A DNA stretch of 64,000 bases, taken from contig CP129489.1 in assembly GCA_030584065.1 (NCBI GenBank), positions 3,822,235 to 3,886,234 of the forward strand, given 5' to 3'. The notes below the pieces were generated by a model, which saw nothing but the letters and a program-made list of their open reading frames with translations, was not told the origin of the DNA and did no database searches. The translations under genes and the position numbers were made by a program. Every line of letters starts with the position of its first letter. Within the stretch, counting starts at the first letter, position 1. Source of the DNA: Flavobacteriales bacterium. Lineage in GTDB: Bacteria > Bacteroidota > Bacteroidia > Flavobacteriales_F > PHOS-HE28. Below are positions 35,505 to 43,474 of this stretch, one piece after another.

Positions 35505-36386
35505 ATGAACGGGCTCGGGAACCCGGTACTGGGGTCCATGGTGCGCGGCCACCTGCTTCTGGCGCTCGGCGCCGCGGCGCAGGTGCGCTGGCTCGGAGAG
35601 CATTGGTTCTTCGCCCCGTCGTGGTCGCGCCCGGTGGCTGCCTTCCTCGCCGTGCTTGCTTGCTACGGGTGGATGCGGCGGCTGCGCTCACGTGATGAAG
35701 GCGGATACAACGCGCCCTTCCTCGCTTGGTACAGGGTGCACCCGCGTGCCGCGGCATGGCTCGCCGCCGGTGCTGCGGCCGGTTCATGCCTGGCGCTCGG
35801 GGATGCGTGGCTGGATGTGATCGTTCGGCTCCTGCCTGTGGTGCTGCCCGCGGCCTTGTATATCACCCCTTGGCGCTCTAGGAGCGGCGCCCGGATCGGC
35901 CTTCGTGGAATCCCATTCCTCAAATCACTGTTGGTCGCCTGGGTGTGGGCGGCGGGCACCGTGCTGCTCGCCCACCCGGGTACCGACCGGGCTGATGGCT
36001 TGGGCCCGTTGCTGATCGCAGTGTTCTTCGGTTTCTACCTGGCGATCGCCATCGCGTTCGATCTCCGCGACCTGCCATTCGATCCGCCCGCTCTGCGCAC
36101 GCTGCCGCAGGTGCTTGGGCCCATGGGCGCCAGGGCGTTGGCGTTGCTGGCGCTGGCTCCGCTTGCGGTGATGCTGCTGGTGGCGCTGACGGTTTCGAGC
36201 CTGCCGTCTGAACCAGGCGGACCCGCCGCTGTTGATTGGTCCTTTGCCTTGCCATGGCTGGTGCTGCCCGGATTGGCAGTCCTTATCGCACGGTCGTCCC
36301 CGGGCCGGGCCGTGTGGCATTGGTTGATGCTCGACGCCTCCATAGTACTCCTCCCGTTGCTGGCCTGGGCTGGAAGCCTGTTGTGA
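35505..36386 (+). CDS. UbiA-like polytopic membrane protein, degenerate
   Basis: 293 residues with eight or nine membrane segments. The loop FDLRDLPFDPPALRTLPQ resembles the second Asp-rich motif (DxxDxxxD) of UbiA prenyltransferases. The expected first motif (NDxxD) is not visible; the equivalent loop seems to read YNAPFLAWYRVHP. It may be a divergent UbiA-fold enzyme or a non-catalytic relative. Prenyltransferase activity is therefore doubtful. Confidence 0.5.
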   Translation: MNGLGNPVLGSMVRGHLLLALGAAAQVRWLGEHWFFAPSWSRPVAAFLAVLACYGWMRRLRSRDEGGYNAPFLAWYRVHPRAAAWLAAGAAAGSCLALGDAWLDVIVRLLPVVLPAALYITPWRSRSGARIGLRGIPFLKSLLVAWVWAAGTVLLAHPGTDRADGLGPLLIAVFFGFYLAIAIAFDLRDLPFDPPALRTLPQVLGPMGARALALLALAPLAVMLLVALTVSSLPSEPGGPAAVDWSFALPWLVLPGLAVLIARSSPGRAVWHWLMLDASIVLLPLLAWAGSLL

Positions 36387-36417
36387 CGCCGCTCAAGAGC
36401 CGCCTGCAGCAGGCCGC

Positions 36418-36425
36418 TACTTTTG
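36418..36425 (+). promoter_or_regulatory. -7 promoter element of kynU
   Basis: TACTTTTG, a perfect TAnnTTTG, followed by GCCG, 10 bases before the ATG. Same sequence and almost the same spacing as the mlaE box. Confidence 0.6.
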
Positions 36426-36435
36426 GCCGAGTCAC

Positions 36436-37710
36436 ATGAGCACCTTCGAGAACAGCCTTGCCTTCGCCCAAGCCCGTGATGCTGCCGATCCACTGCGCAC
36501 CTTCCGCACCGAGTTCCGCTTCCCCCAGCACGAAGGCCGGGATGTGCTGTACTTCACCGGCAATTCCCTCGGACTGCAGCCGAAGGCAGCTGCCGATGCA
36601 TTGAAGCAGGAGCTGGACGATTGGGCCCGCTTCGGGGTGGAGGGGCATTTCCACGCGAAGCACCCGTGGTACAGCTACCATGAGGAGCTCACCCCTTCGC
36701 TCGCGCGGCTGGCGGGTGCCCTGCCGGAAGAGGTGGTGGCGATGAACCAGCTCACCAGCAACCTGCACTTCCTGATGGTGAGCTTCTATCGGCCTAGTGG
36801 AAAGAGGAAGAAGATCCTCACCGAAACGCGGCCCTTCCCCAGCGACACCTATGCCTTCGCCTCGCAGATCGCCTTCCACGGCGGTGATCCGGAGGCCGAT
36901 CTGGTCGAAGTGCAACCCCGCGCCGGTGAGCACACCCTGCGCACGGAGGACATCATCGCGAAGATCAACGACCTCGGCGAGGAGCTGGCCCTGGTCTGTT
37001 TCGGTGGTGTGAACTTCTACACCGGCCAGGCCTTCGACATGGCTGCGATCACCAAGGCTGCGCATGCGGTGGGCGCCATTGCCGGCTTCGACCTGGCACA
37101 TGCCGCTGGCAACCTGCACCTGCAGCTGCACGACTGGAACGTGGATTTCGCCTGCTGGTGCAGCTACAAATACCTGAACAGCGGACCGGGCAGTGTGGCG
37201 GGCGCCTTCGTGCACGAACGTCACCTGGGGAAGGACCTGCCGCTGTTCGCAGGCTGGTGGGGCCACGACAAGAGCGAGCGCTTCAAGATGGAGCGCACCT
37301 TCAAGCCCATGCCCACGGCCGAGGCCTGGCAGGTGAGCAACGCACCGGTGTTCAGCATGGCCTTGCACCGCGCGGCGCTCGAGCAGTTCGATCGCGCGGG
37401 GATCGCCAACCTGCGTGCGAAGAGCGAACAATTGACGGCCTACCTCGCTTTCATCATCGCCGAGGTCGCACAGCGAACCGGCACGCACCTCGAAGTGATC
37501 ACCCCGAGCGACCCGATGCAACGTGGCTGCCAGCTGAGCATCCTGGCCCACGGCCACGGCAAGGCCCTGTTCAACCGCATCACCGAGCGCGGTGTGGTGG
37601 CCGACTGGCGCGAGCCGAACGTGATCCGCGTGGCGCCGGTGCCCTTGTACAACAGCTTCGAGGATGTGTGGCGCTTCGGGGAGATCCTAACGGAATGTTT
37701 GAACGGGTGA
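36436..37710 (+). CDS. kynU: Kynureninase
   Basis: PLP enzyme that cleaves kynurenine or 3-hydroxykynurenine to anthranilate or 3-hydroxyanthranilate plus alanine. 424 residues; PLP-binding Lys245 lies in CWCSYKYLNSGPG, and YFTGNSLGLQP and LFAGWWGHDKSERF are family signatures. It is followed by kynurenine 3-monooxygenase, so the substrate is probably 3-hydroxykynurenine. That route feeds quinolinate and de novo NAD synthesis in many Bacteroidota. A palindromic repeat follows its stop. Confidence 0.96.
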   Translation: MSTFENSLAFAQARDAADPLRTFRTEFRFPQHEGRDVLYFTGNSLGLQPKAAADALKQELDDWARFGVEGHFHAKHPWYSYHEELTPSLARLAGALPEEVVAMNQLTSNLHFLMVSFYRPSGKRKKILTETRPFPSDTYAFASQIAFHGGDPEADLVEVQPRAGEHTLRTEDIIAKINDLGEELALVCFGGVNFYTGQAFDMAAITKAAHAVGAIAGFDLAHAAGNLHLQLHDWNVDFACWCSYKYLNSGPGSVAGAFVHERHLGKDLPLFAGWWGHDKSERFKMERTFKPMPTAEAWQVSNAPVFSMALHRAALEQFDRAGIANLRAKSEQLTAYLAFIIAEVAQRTGTHLEVITPSDPMQRGCQLSILAHGHGKALFNRITERGVVADWREPNVIRVAPVPLYNSFEDVWRFGEILTECLNG

Positions 37711-37720
37711 TGAAATGCAG

Positions 37721-37817
37721 GCGAATGGTCAATGGTGAATAGCGAATAGGAAATGCCGTAGGCGCATTCGATGTCCGGTTCTGCTACCCATTCACCAATG
37801 ACCATTCGCCATTCACC
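37721..37817. repeat. Intergenic imperfect palindrome, family B (second copy)
   Basis: The left arm (37721-37750) reads GCGAATGGTCAATGGTGAAT and on; the right arm (about 37785-37817) carries CCATTCACC, GACCATTCGC and CCATTCACC. A unique central part of about 34 bases separates them. Same words as the element at 18441-18517 but different loop. It starts 10 bases after the kynU stop. Confidence 0.85.
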
Positions 37818-37870
37818 TCTTGAGCTCCACCGATGAATTACCGTTACCTCCCGCAACGCATCTGAACACC

Positions 37871-39217
37871 ATGAAGCACATCACCATCGTCGGCGGAGGC
37901 CTTGTCGGAAGCCTGCTGGCCGTGTTCCTGGCTAAGCGCGGGCACAAGGTCAATGTGTTCGAGCGCAGGGCGGATCCCCGGAAGACCAACGTGTATGCGG
38001 GGCGCAGCATCAACCTGGTGGTGAGCCATCGCGGATGGACCGCCTTGAAGGCGGCCGGGGTGCATGAGGCCGTGGAGCGCATCGTGGTGCCCGTGCATGC
38101 GCGCATGACGCACGACCGCGATGGCAAGCTGACGCGCCTGCCCTACAGCATCGATGAGCGTGCCATCCACAGCGTGAGCCGCGGCGAGCTGAACAAGGTG
38201 ATGCTGAACGAGGCGGAGGGGTTTCCCAACGTCAAGCTGCACTTCGAGCACCGCTGCACCGGCGTGCACCTCGATACCGGTACCTGCACCTTCCTCAACG
38301 AGGCCACCGGCGAGGCCAGCGCCGTGCCGGCCGATGTGGTCTTCGGCAGCGACGGCGCCCCGAGCGCGGTGCGGCAGGAGTTCATGAAGCACCGCTTCAC
38401 CTTCAGCCAGACCTACATCGAGCACGACTACAAGGAGATCGCCTTCGCGCCCAGCGCCGATGGCACGCCGCAGATGGACCCGCATTGCCTGCACATCTGG
38501 CCGCGCCGCTATTTCATGATGATGGGCCTCGCCAACACCGATGGCGGCTTCACCGGCACGCTCTTCATGCCGCATGAGGGCGAGTTCTCCTTCGATGACA
38601 TCAAGGATGAGCAGGACCTCATGCGCTTCTTCGAGGCGCACTTCAAGGATGCCATCCCCATGCTGCCCGACCTGGCCGAGCAGTACTTCCGCAACCCGCA
38701 GAGCAACCTCGCCATCATCCGCTGCTCGCCGTGGACCTACAAGGACAAGGTGGCGCTGATCGGCGATGCGGCGCATGCCATCGTGCCCTTCTATGGGGAA
38801 GGCATGAACGCCGGCTACGAGGACTGCAAGGTGCTCAACGACCTGCTCGACAAGCACGGCGACGACAACTGGGCCACCGTGCTCGACGCCTACCATAAGG
38901 CGCGCAAGCCCAATGGGGACGCCATCGCCGACCTCTCGCTCCGCAACTTCGTGGAAATGCGCGACCTGGTGGCCGACCCGAAGTTCATCCTGCGCAAGAA
39001 GATCGAAGGCCGCCTGCAGGCCCGTCACCCGGACAAGTGGATCCCGCTGTACAGCCAGGTGAAGTTCAGCGACATCGGCTACAAGGCCGCGTGGGATGAG
39101 GGCCTACGCCACGACCGCATCATGGAGCAGGTGCTGGCCATGCCGGGTATTGAAGAGCGGTGGGAGAGCGAGGAGGTGGAGAAGTTGGCGCTGGAGCTGC
39201 TGGAGGCGACCGCCTGA
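37871..39217 (+). CDS. kmo: Kynurenine 3-monooxygenase
   Basis: FAD enzyme that hydroxylates kynurenine to 3-hydroxykynurenine with NADPH and oxygen. 448 residues with the Rossmann start ITIVGGGLVGSLLAVFLAKRGH, the segment RKTNVYAGRSINLVVSHRG, and the FAD motif VALIGDAAHAIVPFYGEGMNAGYEDC. The ATG at 37871 is taken because it begins the Rossmann strand; the upstream codons run back toward the repeat. A hydrophobic membrane anchor, seen in eukaryotic enzymes, is absent. Confidence 0.96.
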   Translation: MKHITIVGGGLVGSLLAVFLAKRGHKVNVFERRADPRKTNVYAGRSINLVVSHRGWTALKAAGVHEAVERIVVPVHARMTHDRDGKLTRLPYSIDERAIHSVSRGELNKVMLNEAEGFPNVKLHFEHRCTGVHLDTGTCTFLNEATGEASAVPADVVFGSDGAPSAVRQEFMKHRFTFSQTYIEHDYKEIAFAPSADGTPQMDPHCLHIWPRRYFMMMGLANTDGGFTGTLFMPHEGEFSFDDIKDEQDLMRFFEAHFKDAIPMLPDLAEQYFRNPQSNLAIIRCSPWTYKDKVALIGDAAHAIVPFYGEGMNAGYEDCKVLNDLLDKHGDDNWATVLDAYHKARKPNGDAIADLSLRNFVEMRDLVADPKFILRKKIEGRLQARHPDKWIPLYSQVKFSDIGYKAAWDEGLRHDRIMEQVLAMPGIEERWESEEVEKLALELLEATA

Positions 39218-39225
39218 AATGATCC

Positions 39226-39759
39226 TCAGTGGTCGAGGAAGCGGTATTCGGTGAACACCGGCCTGCCTTCGCGCAGCAGCTGATCAGGCGATACGAATTG
39301 AACGGTGATGTTCCTGGTCGTTGTGCGCGATGAGCGTTCATGCTCATCATGAAGCAGGACCTCGAGCTCGCGACGGTGAAGACCATGGCCCAGATCGCCC
39401 AATCGTGCGGTCACGCGTTGCTTGAACGATGCACGGTCCTCGGCATCGCCGACATGGAACTTGGCGTTGAACAGCAGGTCGCAGCGCTTGTGGTAGCGGA
39501 TGAACTCGGCCATCACCTCGGGATGGTCTGCCATGAAGCGTTCCAGCTCAAAACGGTCCCTCTTACTGATGGGGCTGATCAATGAGATGTGGAAGCTCGA
39601 CCGATCGAAGGCCCGCTTGTAGCGGTCATTCACCAGCCGTTTGCAGAAGGCGATGCGGCCGTCGCTTTCGGTCCCTTGGTCCAGCTGATGGTCGATGCGT
39701 TCGATCTGCCAGATGCCGGGATCCATGGTCCTTACCCAATGCCCAGGTTCAGGTTCCAT
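39226..39759 (-). CDS. Protein of unknown function (177 aa)
   Basis: Soluble, charged protein with no signal peptide or membrane segment and no motif I recognise. Features: RYKRAFDRSSFHISLISPISKRDRFELERF, a Cys in YHKRCDLLFN, and LEVLLHDEHERSSR. Codon use looks like its neighbours. The start may be Met1 at 39759 or Met12 at 39726. It is convergent with kmo, 8 bases apart. Confidence 0.55.
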   Translation of the reverse strand: MEPEPGHWVRTMDPGIWQIERIDHQLDQGTESDGRIAFCKRLVNDRYKRAFDRSSFHISLISPISKRDRFELERFMADHPEVMAEFIRYHKRCDLLFNAKFHVGDAEDRASFKQRVTARLGDLGHGLHRRELEVLLHDEHERSSRTTTRNITVQFVSPDQLLREGRPVFTEYRFLDH

Positions 39760-39831
39760 GCAGGGTCATGTTTGCGCTACGCTCCCAAAATAGGCTCCCG
39801 AGGGCATCGGTGGTCGCGTGGCTATTCATCA

Positions 39832-41691
39832 TCAATACCCCACCACCGCCGGCTGCGTGAATGCGAAATCCGCCAAGCGAGGGGTGAAGTCGGTGTACCG
39901 TCCCGCATCCAGCACCCAGCCATCCTCCTCGGGCACGTACGGGTAGAAGCTCAGCGATACCTCGAAGGTCTTCACCAGCAGGTTCTCGTTGCGTACCAGG
40001 ATGCCCAAACCGAGCGCGTTGTGGATGCGGCCGCTGAAGAGCGGGTCGTAAGACTCGCCGATGGTGCCGAAGCCCGCCAGCAGCACAGGGGCGAAGCGGA
40101 AGCCCAGCACGTGCCACGGGGCGTAGGCCACGGTTTCGAGCCGGAGCAGTTCGCGGTGCGTGCCGCTCACCAGCGCGCTGCGGAAGCCATAGAGCTGGTC
40201 CCCGTTCAGGTTCAGGCGTTCGGTGGGCAGCTTGCGGGTGATGGACGTGGCGGAAAGCGCCGCGAACTGGCGCAGGTACCAGCGTCCCACCCGCAGGAGA
40301 CCGGTGAAATAGCGCAGGTCGGCCCGGTAGGTATCGTCGGTGGCCACGCCCCGGTCCCAGTAGGCGCCTAAACCCAGGGAGACGGCGGCATAGCCGAAGC
40401 GCCTGTAGTGTCGGCCGCGCGAGAGCTCGATGCCCGTGTAAGCGAGCCGTCGCTCATTCTCGCGCTGCCGGAAGCCGCCCGTGAGCTTCACCAACAGGCC
40501 TTCCGGCACATCCTCGACCGCCCCGAAGCGGTACAGATAGCGGTCCCGGTAATACTGGCGCACGCTAAGACCGGTGGCTAGCAACAGCGAAGCGCCGTGC
40601 GGATGACGCTGGACGCCGGACGTGTCGATGGCCGGCCGTTCCGGGTACCGCGTGCGCTGGTAGCGGATGCCCGAGACGAGGGCGCTGCTGCGTGCGGCCG
40701 TGGTCCGTTCGCGGGTGAGCGGGAAGCTGCGGCCCGCCCAAAGGTCGGTCTCGCGCGCTACAACAAGCTCATGGCCATCGGCTTGGCGCGGTCCGTCCGT
40801 GACCGGGTCCTCCGTTCGTGCGCGCGCGATGGCCGCAGCGCCTGCCCAGCGCGTGAGCGGCGAGTAGAAGGGGCGGTCGAGCCGCAGGCTCAGCCGCTCG
40901 TTCCGCTCATCCCGCGCATAGTCGATGAGCGAGGTGATGTAGGTGCCCCTGATGTTGTACACGGCATGCCGCGCGTCGAGGCGCTCCAGGGCGAGGTCGG
41001 TACCGAAGGTCGGCCGCGCCTGAAGCTCCTGGCCCAGCCCGAGGAGGTTACGGTCGAGCACCGTGGCGCGCGCGGCGCCGCCCGTGAAGTCGACCCAGGC
41101 CTCCAGGCTCCATTTGTCGAGCACCAGCACCACCACATCAACGGAATCGCCGTGCTCCGCCGCTGGCTGCACGAAGAGGCGCGCATCGTTCACCATGGGC
41201 GACGCGCGCAGCAGACGCTCCGATTCGGCTGCCGCCAGGGCATCGAACGGCCGTCCGTGCTTCACCAGGACGAATTCCCGAACGAGGTACTCCCGCGTGG
41301 TGCGGTGGATGGCGTTGGCCGTGCGCTGCGCCCAGGCCATCTGCAGGGATGCGCTGTTAGCAAGGTCGAATCCGAAGGGGTCGAGCACCTTCACCGTGAC
41401 CGTGCGCACGGGGCGGCCGGTGAATGGAAGCAGCGGATTCGACCGCCGCTGCGGAGTGCCCGGCGCGGGGGATTCCTCGTTGCGTTGCGGCGCTACGAAC
41501 AGGGAGCCATGCACCCAGCGGGTGAAGCGGTGCTTCTCCGCGGCGCGCGCCAGCCTCTGATAGACCGTTGCGGTATCCTGCGACCGCCCTGCCATGGGCC
41601 CTGCAACGAGCAGCAGGAGCAGCAGTGGCCGCACCAGGTTGGCGGTCCGGCCAAGCCGATGCGTGCCAGAGGGGCACTCCGCCGGTTGCAT
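39832..41691 (-). CDS. Outer-membrane protein with POTRA-like domain and beta-barrel
   Basis: About 619 residues. Signal region (VRPLLLLLLVAGPMAGRSQ), then a POTRA-like segment beginning VRTVTVKVLDPFGFD and ending DVVVLVLDKWSLEAW, then a long barrel of alternating strands with tyrosine-rich turns and final FTQPAVVGY. Related to the BamA/TamA surface-antigen superfamily, but its job (assembly factor or transporter) is unknown. The ATG at 41691 precedes the signal region most plausibly; GTG codons further upstream are possible. Confidence 0.65.
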   Translation of the reverse strand: MQPAECPSGTHRLGRTANLVRPLLLLLLVAGPMAGRSQDTATVYQRLARAAEKHRFTRWVHGSLFVAPQRNEESPAPGTPQRRSNPLLPFTGRPVRTVTVKVLDPFGFDLANSASLQMAWAQRTANAIHRTTREYLVREFVLVKHGRPFDALAAAESERLLRASPMVNDARLFVQPAAEHGDSVDVVVLVLDKWSLEAWVDFTGGAARATVLDRNLLGLGQELQARPTFGTDLALERLDARHAVYNIRGTYITSLIDYARDERNERLSLRLDRPFYSPLTRWAGAAAIARARTEDPVTDGPRQADGHELVVARETDLWAGRSFPLTRERTTAARSSALVSGIRYQRTRYPERPAIDTSGVQRHPHGASLLLATGLSVRQYYRDRYLYRFGAVEDVPEGLLVKLTGGFRQRENERRLAYTGIELSRGRHYRRFGYAAVSLGLGAYWDRGVATDDTYRADLRYFTGLLRVGRWYLRQFAALSATSITRKLPTERLNLNGDQLYGFRSALVSGTHRELLRLETVAYAPWHVLGFRFAPVLLAGFGTIGESYDPLFSGRIHNALGLGILVRNENLLVKTFEVSLSFYPYVPEEDGWVLDAGRYTDFTPRLADFAFTQPAVVGY

Positions 41692-41900
41692 TCCGGAAAG
41701 GTCGCCAAAGTCCTGCTGACCTTGGCTGACGATCGCCTCCCCGCCAAGTGGAGGGCGCCTGCCGGCCTGGCCCGCTGTTGCGCGCGCACGGCGTTGCTGT
41801 CCACGGTCGAACGCGGGAGGCGGGGTTTGCACGATCACGGGTTGACACTATCGGCGGCCGGGTGGCGTTTGCTTCATGGCTGCTGCCCCACCTTTCGTCC

Positions 41901-42752
41901 ATGCGTCACCTCCTGTTCCTGCTGGGCCTGCTGGGCGTCCTGTCGGAGCTCAGCGCGCAGCGCATCTATCAGCGCAAGCGCCCGGATATCATCCCGCTCG
42001 AGGGCCAGGCCAAGCGCATCGGCTGGTTCATCGCGCCGGGCATCACCTACACACTGCCGCGTTTCAAGGACAGCGAGGAGGAGGTATGGCGCACCGATAC
42101 GCTGCGCTACCGGGCTACCTACGACCCCAAAGGCAAGGTGGGGCTCTACCTGGAAGCCGGCGCCACCTGGTTCACCCGCGACCCGGTGGTGGTGGACTAC
42201 TTCGATCTCGGCTTGGCCTACAAGAACCTCCGCGGTGCCGAGGCGCTCGCGGGGGTATGGATGCGGGGCGATACGGCCGCGCCAATTGCCGCTGAAGGCG
42301 ATTTCGCGGAGCGCTTCCTCACCCTGGCGGTCAATGCCAACAAGTTCTTCCAGACCGGTAACTACCAGTTCATCCAGCTGAGCCTGGGCGCCAACGCAGA
42401 TTGGCGGTTGGGGAGCTCCTACAGCCATACCGGAGGCGCTCTGTTCAACCGGCACGCCTTCCCGCCCGACCTGGTGACGCAGCTGCACATGAAGCTAGGC
42501 TACGGCTTCAAGGTCACGGGGCGCATGCTGGTAATACCCGCTGTGGAGTCCCCGGTCTTCAGCTTCACGCCGGCCGATGAGGGGTTCGGGAGGTTGCAGT
42601 GGTTCAGCAGCCGGTATCGGCCCTTGATCCTCAGTGTACGCTTCCTCTTCCTGCGAGCCCGCAGCGGCTTTGATTGCCCGCCGCCCATCAAGCACAACGA
42701 ATTCGAGCGCGGTCGGCAGAAGACCTACAAGCCCGATTCCTACCACCCGTAG
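41901..42752 (+). CDS. Exported protein, probable outer-membrane barrel (283 aa)
   Basis: Signal peptide (MRHLLFLLGLLGVLSELSAQ), then IYQRKRPDIIPLEGQAKRIGWFIAPGITYTLPRF and repeated amphipathic strands (YLEAGATWFTRDPVVVDYFDLGLAYKNL, YQFIQLSLGANADWRLG) ending in a polar tail. The pattern suggests a small beta-barrel. No family recognised. It is divergent from the POTRA/barrel gene; the 41692-41900 gap shows no further gene. Confidence 0.6.
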   Translation: MRHLLFLLGLLGVLSELSAQRIYQRKRPDIIPLEGQAKRIGWFIAPGITYTLPRFKDSEEEVWRTDTLRYRATYDPKGKVGLYLEAGATWFTRDPVVVDYFDLGLAYKNLRGAEALAGVWMRGDTAAPIAAEGDFAERFLTLAVNANKFFQTGNYQFIQLSLGANADWRLGSSYSHTGGALFNRHAFPPDLVTQLHMKLGYGFKVTGRMLVIPAVESPVFSFTPADEGFGRLQWFSSRYRPLILSVRFLFLRARSGFDCPPPIKHNEFERGRQKTYKPDSYHP

Positions 42753-42768
42753 GGAAGGTGAGCGCCGC

Positions 42769-43404
42769 TCAGCGGAGGAAGGGATTCGAGCGCCGCTCGC
42801 GCCCGATGGTGGTGTCCGGACCATGACCGCAATACACGCGCACATCGTCGCCCAAGGGCAGCAGCCGATCCCGGATGCTGCGCAAGAGCGTATCGGTGTC
42901 ACCGCCCGGCAGGTCGGTGCGGCCCACGCTGTCCTTGAACAGCACATCACCGGCGATCACGAAGCGGCCCGCCTCACTGTACAGGGCGATGTGCCCGGGC
43001 GAATGACCCGGGACGAAGAGCACCTTCAGTTCATCGTCGCCCAGCCGGATGGCGTCGCCCTCCCCGATGAAGCGCTGCGGCTCCGGTGATGGTTCGCAGG
43101 GCACCCCGTACAGCTGGCCCTGCCGCGGTGCCATCTGGAGCAGCGCAAGGTCATTGCGGTGCAGCTCGGGCAGCAGGCCATAGCGCCGATGCGCCCATGC
43201 GCAGCCAAGCACATGGTCGATGTGGGCGTGGGTGAGCACCAGGCGGGCGGGCAGCAGCCCCTGTTCCGCCAGCCAGCCCTCCAGATCGCGCTCCTCGGCG
43301 GTGTTCCAGCACCCAGGGTCGATGAGCAGGGCCTGCGAACCATCGTGAACCACGAAGGTGTTTTCCTGGAAGGGGTTGAACGTGAAGGAAGCGATGCGGA
43401 GCAT
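42769..43404 (-). CDS. MBL-fold metallo-hydrolase, glyoxalase II-like
   Basis: 211 residues with the metal motif THAHIDHVLG, then PGHSPGHIALY, AGDVLFKDSVGRTDLPGGD and CGHGPDTTIGRERRSNPFL, all typical of the small MBL hydrolases annotated as hydroxyacylglutathione hydrolase-like. Acts on a thioester or related ester; the substrate is unknown. It is divergent from the large propeller/barrel gene. Confidence 0.88.
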   Translation of the reverse strand: MLRIASFTFNPFQENTFVVHDGSQALLIDPGCWNTAEERDLEGWLAEQGLLPARLVLTHAHIDHVLGCAWAHRRYGLLPELHRNDLALLQMAPRQGQLYGVPCEPSPEPQRFIGEGDAIRLGDDELKVLFVPGHSPGHIALYSEAGRFVIAGDVLFKDSVGRTDLPGGDTDTLLRSIRDRLLPLGDDVRVYCGHGPDTTIGRERRSNPFLR

Positions 43405-43474
43405 GTCTCGAATTGCCGGAACTTCGCACCACGGACGGCCCCGACCCGGGTCGCAAAGTAGCTACCTTCCCCTC

